Positions 7,569-16,140 of a stretch of DNA of 64,000 nt are shown here, piece by piece (the stretch's first letter is position 1; the number at the start of each line of letters is the position of its first letter). Position numbers and translations under genes: made by a program. The notes beneath the pieces are model-generated. The model was not told the origin of the DNA, searched no databases, and worked only from the letters and a program-made list of their open reading frames with translations. This stretch comes from CATQHQ01 sp965243805 (GTDB lineage Bacteria > Gemmatimonadota > Gemmatimonadetes > Longimicrobiales > Gaopeijiaceae), in contig OZ251577.1 in NCBI GenBank assembly GCA_965243805.1, positions 806,001-870,000 on the forward strand, read 5' to 3'.

Positions 7569-9547
7569 GCTTCGCCGAAGAGCTGCTTCTGCTCCTTTGC
7601 GACGAGCGCTCGGGCAACTTGGCGTTCGTCCCCGAGCGCGACCTGAACCACGCCTTGGCCGGCGCCGCGCTGATGGACTTGGCGCTGAAGAACCGCATCG
7701 ACACGGACCTGGAGCAGCTGATGGTGGTCGCCCCGGAGCCGCTGGGCGACGACATCCTGGACCCGATCCTGGCGCAGTTGGCAAAGGACGCCACGCCGCG
7801 CACGCCCGAGTACTGGGTGCGGCACCTCGCTCAGGACGGGGAGCGCATCCGCGCCGCCTCGCTTCAGCGCCTGGTCGCCGGCGGCATCCTTCGCGCTGAC
7901 GACGAGGGAGAGGTCGAGCCGACGACAAAGGTGGCGCGGGCTCGGCGCTATCCGACCGTGGACGGCGAGGCCGAACAGGAAGTGCGCCTTCGGATCATGG
8001 GCGTGCTGTTCGGCGACGACGTGCCGGCGCCGCGAGACGTGGTGATCATCTGCCTGGCCGACGCCTGCGGGGTCTTCAAGCGCACGCTCAGCAAGGCCGA
8101 GTTCGAGGAAGCGCGGGACCGGATCGACCTCGTGCGGCGCCTGGACCTGATCGGCCAAGCCGTCGCCCGGGCCGTGCGGGACTCGAGGGAGGAAGCGAAG
8201 CGGGAGCCGCGCCCGCGCCCGTCCCCACGGAAGCCGCCGATGGCCAAGGGCCTTCCGCTGATCGGGAACGCTCGGGAGGCGTCGGAGGACCTGGGCCGCT
8301 TCCTGGCCGAACAGTACGTGAAGCTCGGGCCCGTGTTCGAGGTTCGCATTTTGCGCAGGACGCTTCTTGTGCTGGCGGGCGAGGAAGCCAACCGGTTCGT
8401 GGGCCAGCACGGACGGCGCTACATCACCTCCCGAGAGACTTGGCGGGGGTTCCCGGAGGGGCTTCGCGCGAACCGCGTCCTCCTGAACATGGAGGGCGTG
8501 GAACACCGCGCGATGCGCAAGGCACTCGCCCCGCCAATGGCCCGGGCACGGTTCAACGAGTTCTTCGACGTTGCCGGCAAGACGGCCTTCAGCCAAGCGG
8601 CCGCGCTGCCCTTGGACCGCCCCCTGCGCCCGTTGCCGTTCCTGCAGAAGATCGTCGCCGAGCAGATGGGAGAGATTCTCGCGAGCCAGGGCGCCTCCGA
8701 GCATGTCGAGGACATGGCGGCGATGCTCGAAATCCTGCTGGCGACCAAGGTGACCAAGCAGCTGCCGTTCTTCCTCTTTGCGCGCAAACTCAACCGAGTG
8801 CGCACCCGGGTGGAGGCTTTTGCCCAAGAGGTGCTGGAGGCGCACAAGCCCGGCGGACCGCTGCACGACTGCGGCGACATGATCAGCGACCTGATCGACC
8901 TGAACCGCCGCGATCCGCAGCTGATGCCCGAAACCGACATGTGGGTCATGGCAGTCGCGCCCTACGTCGTGGGCATCGAGACCGTTGCCAACACGTGCGC
9001 CTTTGTGCTCTATGCGCTCTTGAAGCACCCGGAGGTACGGGACAAGGTAGTCGCCGAGGTGGACGAGTTCTTCGCCAGCGCGCCGACCGCCAAGGGGCTC
9101 ACGCAGCTGGACGCAACTCGTCGCGCGACGATGGAGGCGATGCGCATGTGGCCAGCGGGCCCGGTGCTCTTCCGAAGCGCGGCCAACTCCTTCGACTTTG
9201 CGGGCTACCATGTGCGCGCAGGCACGCCTTTGTTCATTGCGCACGCGGCCACCCACCATCTGCCCGAGCACTTTCCCGAGCCGGAGCGCTTCGACATCGA
9301 TCGCTACCTGCCGGACCGGGCCGAGCACCGGCAGCCGCACGCTTATCTTCCCTTCGGCACGGGCGCGCACCGTTGTCTGGGAGGGGGCTTCGCCGAGGCC
9401 CAGACGCTCCTCATCGTCGCCGTCTTGATGCGCGCTTTGGAGATGGAGCTTCACCCACGGGGCTATGACCTCAAGGTGTCCAACGTGCCCACTCCGAGGC
9501 CCGCCAAGAACTTCAAGATCAAGGTGAAGCGGATGCGGACCACGTGA
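7562..9547 (+). CDS. GPP34 (GOLPH3-like) domain fused to cytochrome P450
   Basis: A 661-residue two-domain protein. Residues about 1-205 look like a GPP34 domain: LSFAEELLLLLCDERSG at the start, ALAGAALMDLAL, RRYPTVDG and the DVVIICLADACGVF helix. This family binds phosphoinositides in eukaryotic Golgi and has unknown roles in bacteria. From about residue 225 (LPLIGNAREA) a complete P450 follows: I-helix VVGIETVANT, ExxR in EAMR, and heme loop FGTGAHRCLGG with Cys605 as the likely ligand. ATG 7562 overlaps the sulfotransferase stop by 7 nt. The P450 should hydroxylate a lipophilic substrate, with the GPP34 domain perhaps holding it at the membrane. Both halves are in one frame with no internal stop. 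Confidence 0.85.
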   Translation: MLSFAEELLLLLCDERSGNLAFVPERDLNHALAGAALMDLALKNRIDTDLEQLMVVAPEPLGDDILDPILAQLAKDATPRTPEYWVRHLAQDGERIRAASLQRLVAGGILRADDEGEVEPTTKVARARRYPTVDGEAEQEVRLRIMGVLFGDDVPAPRDVVIICLADACGVFKRTLSKAEFEEARDRIDLVRRLDLIGQAVARAVRDSREEAKREPRPRPSPRKPPMAKGLPLIGNAREASEDLGRFLAEQYVKLGPVFEVRILRRTLLVLAGEEANRFVGQHGRRYITSRETWRGFPEGLRANRVLLNMEGVEHRAMRKALAPPMARARFNEFFDVAGKTAFSQAAALPLDRPLRPLPFLQKIVAEQMGEILASQGASEHVEDMAAMLEILLATKVTKQLPFFLFARKLNRVRTRVEAFAQEVLEAHKPGGPLHDCGDMISDLIDLNRRDPQLMPETDMWVMAVAPYVVGIETVANTCAFVLYALLKHPEVRDKVVAEVDEFFASAPTAKGLTQLDATRRATMEAMRMWPAGPVLFRSAANSFDFAGYHVRAGTPLFIAHAATHHLPEHFPEPERFDIDRYLPDRAEHRQPHAYLPFGTGAHRCLGGGFAEAQTLLIVAVLMRALEMELHPRGYDLKVSNVPTPRPAKNFKIKVKRMRTT

Positions 9548-9593
9548 TCGCAGCGCACCACGCAACAAACCGCCAAGCAGGTGGAGAGCCCCC

Positions 9594-12068
9594 ATGAAGC
9601 CCAAGCTCGACGTCCTCGCCGTTCCGTTGCCTGTCCTCACCGTTCCGTTGCCTGTCCAGGCCCTTGCCGGCTTGATCTTCTGCGCTGGCAGCCTTGCGGG
9701 CAGCGGCTTCGGGGAGCTGGCCGCCCAGGAAGCGCGGCTCGTGGTGCCGGGCCTGGAAGCGCCTGTAGAGATCCTCCGCGACCACTGGGGCATCAACCAC
9801 ATCTACGCCGAGACCGAGTACGACCTCTTCTTTGCGCAGGGCTACGCGGCGGCGCGGGACCGCCTCTTCCAGTTCGAGGTGTGGCGAGCGCAAGCGACGG
9901 GGACGGCTGCCGAGATGCTCGGGCCTTCGGAGATCGAGCGCGACGTCGGCTTTCGTCTCTTCAAGTACCGGGGCGACATGACCCGGGAGATGAACCACTA
10001 TCACGACCGGGGCGCCGAGATCATTCGGGCCTATGTGGACGGCGTGAATGCATGGATCGGCCGCACCGAGACCGATCCGTCTCTGCTACCCATCGAGTTC
10101 GAGCTGCTGGGGATCCGGCCCAAGCTGTGGACACCGGAGGTGGTGATCTCCCGCCACCAGGGACTGCTGGGCAACATCGGCGCGGAGCTGAACTACGGCC
10201 GAGCCGTTGCCGCCGCGGGCAGCGAGGCGGTCAAGAGGGTGGCCAACTTCCATCCCGGCGACCCGACAATCGACCTGGACCCGGCAATCGACGGCGACCT
10301 TCTGCAGGCCGACATCCTCCGGCTGTACAACGCGTTCAGAAGATCACTCCGGTTCCGGCCAGAACACTTGGCACGGGAACCAGATCGCAACGACGACGCT
10401 ACCCAGTCGGCTTTGGACGCCGGCTTCGGGCCAGAGCTGGACGTGGAGACCACGGGCTCCAACAACTGGGTGGTCAGCGGCCGACTCGCGGAGAGGGGCT
10501 TTCCGATGATGGCCAACGATCCGCACCGCGCCCAGTCGGCGCCTTCGCTGCGATACTGGGTGCATTTGGTGGGGCCGGGCTGGGATGTGATCGGCGGGGG
10601 CGAGCCGGAGATCCCGGGGGTGAGCATCGGTCACAACGGGCGCGGCGCGTGGGGACTCACAGTCTTCAGAACAGACGGCGAGGACCTGTACGTCTACCGC
10701 ACCGACCCGGCCGATCCGAACCGCTACCGTTACCGAGACGCTTGGGAAGAGATGACGGTGATCGTCGAGGAGATCCCGGTGAAGGGCCAAGCACCGCACC
10801 GCGCCGAACTCAAGTACACGCGCCACGGGCCGGTGGTCTACGAGGACCTGGAGAACCATGTGGCGTACGCGGTTCGGGCGGCGTGGCTGGAACCGGGCGG
10901 CGCCCCCTACTTGGCCAGCCTGCGCATGAATCAAGCCACCACCTGGGCCGAGTTCGTGGAGGCGTGCAGCTACTCGAACATCCCGGGCGAGAACATGGTC
11001 TGGGCCGACCGCAACGGGAACATCGGCTGGCAGGCGGTGGGGATTGCACCCATCAGGCGAAACTGGTCAGGCCTGGTGCCCGTCCCAGGCGATGGGCGCT
11101 ACGAGTGGGACGGCTACCTGCCGATCCAGGCCAAGCCCAGTGTGCTGAACCCTCCCGAGGGGTTCTTCGCCACCGCCAACAACCACCTGACGCCGGCCGA
11201 GTACCCTTACCGGGACGCCATCGGCTGGGAGTGGTCGGACCCCTACCGGTGGGCTCGAGCGTCCGAAGTCCTGGCCTCAGGCAGGCGCCACTCCCTGGCG
11301 GAGATGGCGGCGCTCCAGACCGACTACCTCTCGCTGCCGGCCCGAGCGCTGGCGCCGATGCTCCGCCACGTCTCGACGCGACTCCCCGCAGCCGAAGAGG
11401 CGCGCCAACGGCTGCTGGAGTGGGATTTCGTCCTGGCGCCCGAGTCGGTGGCGGCTGGCATCTACGTGGCGTTCGAGCGGCAGGTGCGTCGCAACGTCTA
11501 CGAAGCGGTGGCGCCGGAGGGCCCTGTTCGCCGCTTCTTGCGGTCCATGGCCATGACCAAGGTCCTAGACCACCTGGAGGGACCCGGCGGCGAGTTCGGC
11601 CCGGACCCCGTCGCCGGGCGGGATGCCCTGCTCGCTCGCAGCCTGGAGGAAGCCGTTGGGGAGCTGGAGGCCAAGCTGGGAGCCGACATGGAGCGGTGGC
11701 GCTACGGACAGGCCGCCTACAAGCGCGCCACCCTCTTCCATCCCATGTCTGGAGCTGTGCCGCAGGAGATGGCGGACCGCTTCTCCGTGGGACCCGCGCC
11801 CCGGGGCGGCAACAGCTACACCCTCAACAACACGGGCGGCAGGGACAACCAGACCTCGGGCGCGTCGTTTCGCATCATCGTGGACACCGGCGACTGGGAC
11901 CGCACCCTCGGCGCCAACACCCCCGGCCAGTCCGGCGACCCCGACTCGCCGTTCTACCGCAACCTCTTCGAGCTCTGGGCCGCCGATCGCTACTTCCCCG
12001 TCTTCTACTCCCGCGAGAAGGTGGAGTCGGTGACTTCGGAACGCTGGACGCTGACGCCGGGCTCGTGA
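9594..12068 (+). CDS. Penicillin acylase family protein (Ntn hydrolase, peptidase S45)
   Basis: An 824-residue precursor of the penicillin/AHL acylase family. A hydrophobic signal region (about residues 1-45, ending LAAQEA) implies export. The autocatalytic N-terminal nucleophile is Ser289 in TGSNNWVVSG, which separates a small alpha from a large beta chain. Later beta-chain motifs include NDPHRA and the NNTGGRDNQTSGAS stretch. Such enzymes hydrolyse N-acyl amides (penicillins, acyl-homoserine lactones, N-acyl amino acids). A GGTGGAG site lies upstream of the ATG. The signal peptide contains a 21-bp tandem duplication. It follows the P450 gene by 46 nt and ends in a GTGA overlap with the next gene. 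Confidence 0.85.
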   Translation: MKPKLDVLAVPLPVLTVPLPVQALAGLIFCAGSLAGSGFGELAAQEARLVVPGLEAPVEILRDHWGINHIYAETEYDLFFAQGYAAARDRLFQFEVWRAQATGTAAEMLGPSEIERDVGFRLFKYRGDMTREMNHYHDRGAEIIRAYVDGVNAWIGRTETDPSLLPIEFELLGIRPKLWTPEVVISRHQGLLGNIGAELNYGRAVAAAGSEAVKRVANFHPGDPTIDLDPAIDGDLLQADILRLYNAFRRSLRFRPEHLAREPDRNDDATQSALDAGFGPELDVETTGSNNWVVSGRLAERGFPMMANDPHRAQSAPSLRYWVHLVGPGWDVIGGGEPEIPGVSIGHNGRGAWGLTVFRTDGEDLYVYRTDPADPNRYRYRDAWEEMTVIVEEIPVKGQAPHRAELKYTRHGPVVYEDLENHVAYAVRAAWLEPGGAPYLASLRMNQATTWAEFVEACSYSNIPGENMVWADRNGNIGWQAVGIAPIRRNWSGLVPVPGDGRYEWDGYLPIQAKPSVLNPPEGFFATANNHLTPAEYPYRDAIGWEWSDPYRWARASEVLASGRRHSLAEMAALQTDYLSLPARALAPMLRHVSTRLPAAEEARQRLLEWDFVLAPESVAAGIYVAFERQVRRNVYEAVAPEGPVRRFLRSMAMTKVLDHLEGPGGEFGPDPVAGRDALLARSLEEAVGELEAKLGADMERWRYGQAAYKRATLFHPMSGAVPQEMADRFSVGPAPRGGNSYTLNNTGGRDNQTSGASFRIIVDTGDWDRTLGANTPGQSGDPDSPFYRNLFELWAADRYFPVFYSREKVESVTSERWTLTPGS
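9619..9657 (+). repeat. 21-bp-period tandem duplication in the acylase signal sequence
   Basis: The same 18 bases occur at 9619-9636 and 9640-9657, encoding two copies of VPLPV within the hydrophobic core of the signal peptide. In-frame, so the protein is simply seven residues longer. Confidence 0.85.
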
Positions 12069-12673
12069 CTCGGCCCGCCCCTCTCGGTTCGGCGGACAAC
12101 CCTCGGTTCTTCGCCACGCCCGCGGAGATGCGCGCTTGGCTGGAGACGCACCACGACGCCGTCGACGAGCAGTGGATCGGCTACCGAAAGAAGGGGTCGG
12201 GACTGCCCAGCGTGACTTGGCCCGAGTCGGTCGACGTGGCGCTGTGCTTCGGGTGGATCGACGGGATACGAAAGTCCATCGACGGCGCGAGCTACAAGAT
12301 ACGCTTCACGCCGCGCCGCCGGGGCAGCCACTGGAGCGCCCGCAACTTGGCCCGCATCAAGGAGTTGACGAGCGCGGGCCTAGTCGCCGAAGCCGGGTTG
12401 GCAGCGTACCGCAACCGCGATGCAGCCAAGCAGAAGCGGGCATCGTACGAGCAGGAGGCGGTTGCGCTCCCCGCCGAGTACGAGCAGCGCATGCGAGCCC
12501 GGCCCGAAGCATGGCGCTGGTTTCGGAAGGCTCGTCCGTCGTACCGCAAGCAGGTCTCATGGTGGATCGTCAGCGCCAAGCGGGAAGACACCAGGCTGCG
12601 ACGGCTCGCCGTCCTGATCGAGTCGAGCGCCAAGGGCGAAGTCATCCCCGCCATGCGGTGGAGCACGAAGTAG
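12065..12673 (+). CDS. YdeI/OmpD-associated family protein
   Basis: A 202-residue protein of the YdeI-like group: ATPAEMRAWLETHH near the start, WIGYRKKGSG, the CFGWIDG motif and FTPRRRGSHWSARN (each a hallmark of this family), then a C-terminal helical part with WRWFRKARPSYRKQ. The molecular role is poorly defined; E. coli YdeI has been linked to stress and peptide resistance. GTG at 12065 overlaps the acylase stop (GTGA), so it is the last gene of the plus-strand operon. Only 3 nt separate its stop from that of the convergent coiled-coil gene. Confidence 0.8.
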   Translation: MTRPAPLGSADNPRFFATPAEMRAWLETHHDAVDEQWIGYRKKGSGLPSVTWPESVDVALCFGWIDGIRKSIDGASYKIRFTPRRRGSHWSARNLARIKELTSAGLVAEAGLAAYRNRDAAKQKRASYEQEAVALPAEYEQRMRARPEAWRWFRKARPSYRKQVSWWIVSAKREDTRLRRLAVLIESSAKGEVIPAMRWSTK

Positions 12674-12676
12674 AGA

Positions 12677-13270
12677 TCAGTCGGCTTCCTGCGGCTCCTG
12701 GTCCGAGTACTCCGCGGGCCCCTCCCGCACGCTCTTCAGCAGCCGCGGGTACGAGCGCTCGTCCAACCTCGCCCCCAAGGCACTGACTTCCGCCTTCAGG
12801 TTGGCAACCTCCGCAACCACTTCCTTGTGGTCTTCTCGGGCCCGGTCCTCCATCCGGTCGATCCGTCGCCCCAGCTGCGCCTCCACCCTGTCGACGCGCT
12901 CCCCCATCCTGTCGATGCGGATTCCAAGCCGCTTCTCGACTCCGTCGATGTGTTCCCGCAGCCCGGCTATGGCGGCCCTCACCTCGGCGAACTTCTGGTC
13001 TACCTCCACGAACTTCCGATCCACCTCCCGGAGCTTCTGCTCCACCTCCGTGAGCCTCTGGCGTATCGTCTGGAGCTCCGCGTGGACCTCCTCGAACTTC
13101 CTGTTGACCTGCTCGAACTTCCTGTCGACCTCGTCGAAGCGTTTCTCCATGTCGGCTCGAAGGCTTCCGATCTCCCTCCGTAGGTCGGCTCTCAGTGCCA
13201 AGTACAGCCCCAAAACCGAGACCACCCCGGACAGGATCATCCAGAAATCGCCGTTGCCAAGCACTTCCAT
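12677..13270 (-). CDS. Membrane-anchored long coiled-coil protein
   Basis: A 197-residue protein starting with a membrane segment (about residues 8-25, WMILSGVVSVLGLYLAL) followed by an almost unbroken coiled coil built from repeated VDRKFEEV-like units of about 7 and 11 residues, giving EVDRKFEQV, QVNRKFEEV, EVDRKFVEV and later GVEKRLG, RVEAQLG. It has no enzymatic motif. The pattern resembles DUF1640/Bdr-like or apolipoprotein-like bacterial coiled coils. An AGGAGG site 7 nt upstream fixes the ATG at 13270. Possible role: a tether or spacer at the inner membrane; no specific function can be assigned. Confidence 0.75.
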   Translation of the reverse strand: MEVLGNGDFWMILSGVVSVLGLYLALRADLRREIGSLRADMEKRFDEVDRKFEQVNRKFEEVHAELQTIRQRLTEVEQKLREVDRKFVEVDQKFAEVRAAIAGLREHIDGVEKRLGIRIDRMGERVDRVEAQLGRRIDRMEDRAREDHKEVVAEVANLKAEVSALGARLDERSYPRLLKSVREGPAEYSDQEPQEAD

Positions 13271-13277
13271 CACACAC

Positions 13278-13283
13278 CCTCCT
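13278..13283 (-). promoter_or_regulatory. Ribosome-binding site AGGAGG of the coiled-coil gene
   Basis: A perfect AGGAGG (within AAAGGAGGG) lies 7 nt before the ATG at 13270 and rules out the longer open frame that reaches 13396. Confidence 0.8.
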
Positions 13284-13368
13284 TTCTCGGGCGGTCCCCG
13301 CGACCGCCGCCGACGCCCGCAAGGTAGGCAACCCACCGCCGGAAGCGAACCCCTGTGGGCGGCGAACC

Positions 13369-14466
13369 TCAGATTTGGGACAGGGTCCGGCCCCACCTCG
13401 CTCGCTGCTCAGAGACCCACTCCGTCGGGGTCATCGCTCTGCGTCGCTCCCGGGCGCGCCGGGCAAACCATCTCATGGCCAGGAGCGCCTCTGCGGCCGC
13501 CATCGCCTCCATGGCGCCATCCCGGTCCCCAAACGTCGGGCGATAGACCCGCACGACCACCCGGGCGACGCGCCGGGCCGCCTGGGCCGTCGTGGGACGG
13601 GGCACTTCGCTGTGGAGCCTGCCCCGCCGGATCAGGTACAAGCGGTCGTCCCCGGCGAAGCCCCCCACGGGGTAGATCAGGTTCATCTCCCGGGTCTGCC
13701 CCCGAAACCCCGACAGGTGGGTTCGCAACTTCTCCAAGCGCGCGATCCGATCCCTGATTCGAGCCGCGTACTCGTAGTCCAGTCGCTCCGAGGCCGCCGC
13801 CAGGGCGTCTGCCAGCTCCGGCAGGGGCCTCTTGCTGCGTCCTTCCAGGAATGCCCGTGCCACCGCCAGCCGCCGTCGGTACTCCGCGCTCGTGCAAAGG
13901 CCGGCGCACGGGGCCAGGCACGACCCCGCTTCGCCCCGCAAGCACAGGGGCGAGCGCTCGGAGGCGAAGACGTCCAACTGGTCGGCGTAGCGCACGGCGA
14001 CATGGCCGGAACAGTCCCGCAACCCGGTCGCCCGAGCAAGGTCGTTCACGGCGTCGGCGAGCCAGCTCGTCCCTCCGACCGGGCCGTAGTAGCAGGCGCC
14101 GTCGTTCGCCACGCGCCCGACGATCCGAAGTCGCGGCGCAGGTTCCCGGGTGACCTTCACGAACCCCAACCGCCGCTTCCGCTTGTGCTCCACATTGTAC
14201 TCGGGACGCCACGCGTGGATCAGCCGCATCTCGCGGAAGAGGGCGGCGAACTCGTTGGGCAGGTAGTCCCACGCCACGGCCTCCGCTTCCCGCATCAGCC
14301 GCGCCACCTTGCCGTCGGTCTCCCGGAAGTACGACAGCAAGCGCGACCGGAGGCGAACGGACTTGCCCACGTACAGGACGCGCCCGTCGCCCGCGAGCCA
14401 GCGGTAGACCCCGGGCCGATCCTCGGCATGGGCGCGCACATGGTCCTTCAAGGCGGTCTTCGACAT
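13369..14466 (-). CDS. GIY-YIG nuclease, UvrC/Cho-like
   Basis: A 365-residue protein with a UvrC-type GIY-YIG domain at the N-terminus (PGVYRWLAGD...VLYVGKS, RLRSRLLSYF, and RLIHAWRPEYNV with FRE just before it), followed by a cysteine cluster C-x6-18-C-x7-C-x3-C like the iron-sulfur site of UvrC (SPLCLRGEAGSC, APCAGLC) and a UVR-type helix (ERLDYEYAARIRDRIARLEKL). The RNase H-like second nuclease domain and the HhH tail of UvrC are missing, so it resembles E. coli Cho, which makes the 3' incision in nucleotide excision repair. ATG 14466 was chosen because the family homology begins just after it; no clear ribosome-binding site is visible. Confidence 0.8.
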   Translation of the reverse strand: MSKTALKDHVRAHAEDRPGVYRWLAGDGRVLYVGKSVRLRSRLLSYFRETDGKVARLMREAEAVAWDYLPNEFAALFREMRLIHAWRPEYNVEHKRKRRLGFVKVTREPAPRLRIVGRVANDGACYYGPVGGTSWLADAVNDLARATGLRDCSGHVAVRYADQLDVFASERSPLCLRGEAGSCLAPCAGLCTSAEYRRRLAVARAFLEGRSKRPLPELADALAAASERLDYEYAARIRDRIARLEKLRTHLSGFRGQTREMNLIYPVGGFAGDDRLYLIRRGRLHSEVPRPTTAQAARRVARVVVRVYRPTFGDRDGAMEAMAAAEALLAMRWFARRARERRRAMTPTEWVSEQRARWGRTLSQI

Positions 14467-14623
14467 GTCAGGGCAACTGGGCGAGCAACTTCGGATGTGA
14501 CGATCAACTTCGGCGTTTATTCGGTAACTGTCAACGGGCCAAAACACGGGGCCGGGGTCGCCTCCAGGACTCCACGCTTGCCGCCGCCTTGGACTTGCCG
14601 TCGCTCGACTTGCGGTCGCGCAC

Positions 14624-14629
14624 AGGAGG
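14624..14629 (+). promoter_or_regulatory. Ribosome-binding site AGGAGG favouring the TTG start
   Basis: AGGAGG at 14624-14629 is 9 nt from the TTG at 14639 but 18 nt from the ATG at 14648, so the TTG start is favoured for the HD phosphohydrolase. Confidence 0.65.
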
Positions 14630-14638
14630 CGGTTACCA

Positions 14639-16006
14639 TTGCGCTCCATGCCTGGACATGGACGATCCCTGGTCATCCGCGATCCGCTCTGGAATGCGAT
14701 CCGGCTGGATCCAGTAGCCGTCGACATCATCGACACGGCGGCCTTTCAGCGGCTCCGCTACATCCGCCAGCTGGGGTTGGCCCACTTGGTCTATCCCGGC
14801 GCCACCCACACGCGTTTCGACCATGCCGTCGGCGTGTACCACTTGGCGGTGAAGGCACTCCGCATCCTGAAGGAGAAGCGGCACGGCTCTTCCGAAGCGT
14901 GGCGTGGCGAGCAGCTGATCCCCTACGCCGCCCTCCTCCACGACATCGGCCACTACGCCTTCTCCCACGCGCTAGAGGAGCTGGAACCCCACCGCATTCC
15001 CGGCGACCACGAGGAGATCGGCCTTCGCTTCTTCCGCTCGGGGGAGCTGATGGCGGCGCTGGAACCGCTGGGGGAGGGCGCCGCCCAAGCAGTCCACCAA
15101 CTCATCCGGGGCGGCACCGACACGCCGTTGCGAGGGTTGGTCAGCGGCAGCCTGGACCTGGACAAGATGGAGTACCTGCGTCGCGACGCCCGATTCTGCG
15201 GAGTCCCCTACGGCGCGGTGGACGTGGACCGCCTCCTGCAAGGACTGGCGATCCTGCGCGACCCGGAGACGGGCCAGTGGGAGGTAGGGTTGCGGGCGAA
15301 GGCGTTGAGCGCCCTGGAGTCCCTGCTCTTCTCCAAGTACCAGATGTTCCGCACCGTCTACTGGCATCACGCTGTGCGAGCCGCCACCTGCCTCTACAAG
15401 CGGATCGTGGAAACGGCGGTGGAAGCCGACCTCTTGTCGCCTGCGGAGCTTGTGGGTCCCACCGACGAAGCCCTTCTCTACGAGATCGACCGGAGGGCGC
15501 GATCTTCTTCGGGACGCCGAGCCAAGCTCGTGGCGGAACGCTGGTTGCCCGCCCTGCGAAACCGCCGCCTGCCGAAGAGGGCCGCAGAGGTGACGGCGTG
15601 GCAGATGGAGGGACAACCGTTGCCCGCGTGGGCTAGTGGCGACTCGCCGGAGAAGCGCCTGTGGGAGGATGCGGTCGCGCTCGAACTGGGACTGGCGCCG
15701 GGCGAAGCGATTCTGGACTTCCCCGTCAAGAAGGCCATGTTCCAACTGGACGTGCTGGTGGACCGCCCCGGCGGCGTGGTCCGGCTGGGAGAGGAGGGGC
15801 TGCCCGGCCTGATCGACCTGCCGAGACTGGCCCGGGAGCTGTACCGAACCGCCCGCGTGCTCCGTCTGTTCACCTTCGAGAGGCGGGAAGTCTCCCCGGA
15901 TTGGGTGCTCGAGCGCTTGGCCGCCGGAGCCGTCGATGAAACCAATTCAGGCCCTCGTGGCATCAATAGTACGGAGGGAGCTGGTCCCCGAGAGACCAGA
16001 AAATGA
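14639..16006 (+). CDS. HD-domain phosphohydrolase (dNTPase-like)
   Basis: A 455-residue HD-superfamily hydrolase. Metal ligands are visible in THTRFDHAVG (His62) and ALLHDIGHYAFSH (His101, Asp102), with the later SLDLDKMEYLRRDA motif supplying the final aspartate, as in SAMHD1/YdhJ-like dNTP triphosphohydrolases. It probably hydrolyses (d)NTPs or another phosphomonoester. The C-terminal 25 residues (from about DETNSGPRG) look atypical. The gene is divergent from the GIY-YIG nuclease, with 172 nt between them that could hold both promoters, and lies upstream of the sigma factor. Confidence 0.82.
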   Translation: MRSMPGHGRSLVIRDPLWNAIRLDPVAVDIIDTAAFQRLRYIRQLGLAHLVYPGATHTRFDHAVGVYHLAVKALRILKEKRHGSSEAWRGEQLIPYAALLHDIGHYAFSHALEELEPHRIPGDHEEIGLRFFRSGELMAALEPLGEGAAQAVHQLIRGGTDTPLRGLVSGSLDLDKMEYLRRDARFCGVPYGAVDVDRLLQGLAILRDPETGQWEVGLRAKALSALESLLFSKYQMFRTVYWHHAVRAATCLYKRIVETAVEADLLSPAELVGPTDEALLYEIDRRARSSSGRRAKLVAERWLPALRNRRLPKRAAEVTAWQMEGQPLPAWASGDSPEKRLWEDAVALELGLAPGEAILDFPVKKAMFQLDVLVDRPGGVVRLGEEGLPGLIDLPRLARELYRTARVLRLFTFERREVSPDWVLERLAAGAVDETNSGPRGINSTEGAGPRETRK

Positions 16007-16013
16007 TCAAACC

Positions 16014-16043
16014 TTGACGTCAGAACGAATACCCTGCATTAAT
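16014..16043 (+). promoter_or_regulatory. Possible promoter of the group 2 sigma factor
   Basis: TTGACG (16014-16019) and ATTAAT (16038-16043) are separated by 18 nt. The -35 matches consensus at five of six positions, the -10 at four. It lies in the only AT-richer stretch before the sigma gene. Confidence 0.4.
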
Positions 16044-16098
16044 TAGGGCTGTATTCGCTACGCCTAGCGGGGCTCGGACCTAGCCCGCCACAGGGCTC

Positions 16099-16108
16099 GG
16101 GGGGGGGG
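16099..16108 (+). repeat. Run of ten G in the sigma-factor leader
   Basis: Ten consecutive G lie 32 nt before the sigma-factor ATG. Such mononucleotide runs slip in replication and can form quadruplexes in RNA. Confidence 0.8.
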
Positions 16109-16140
16109 CCTACCCGCGCCGGAGAATCGAGCAAGGAAAG

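Noticed and set aside
12801..13757. Plus-strand frame across the coiled-coil gene
   Set aside because: Serine/arginine-rich antisense shadow of the heptad repeats; the minus-strand gene has a perfect ribosome-binding site.
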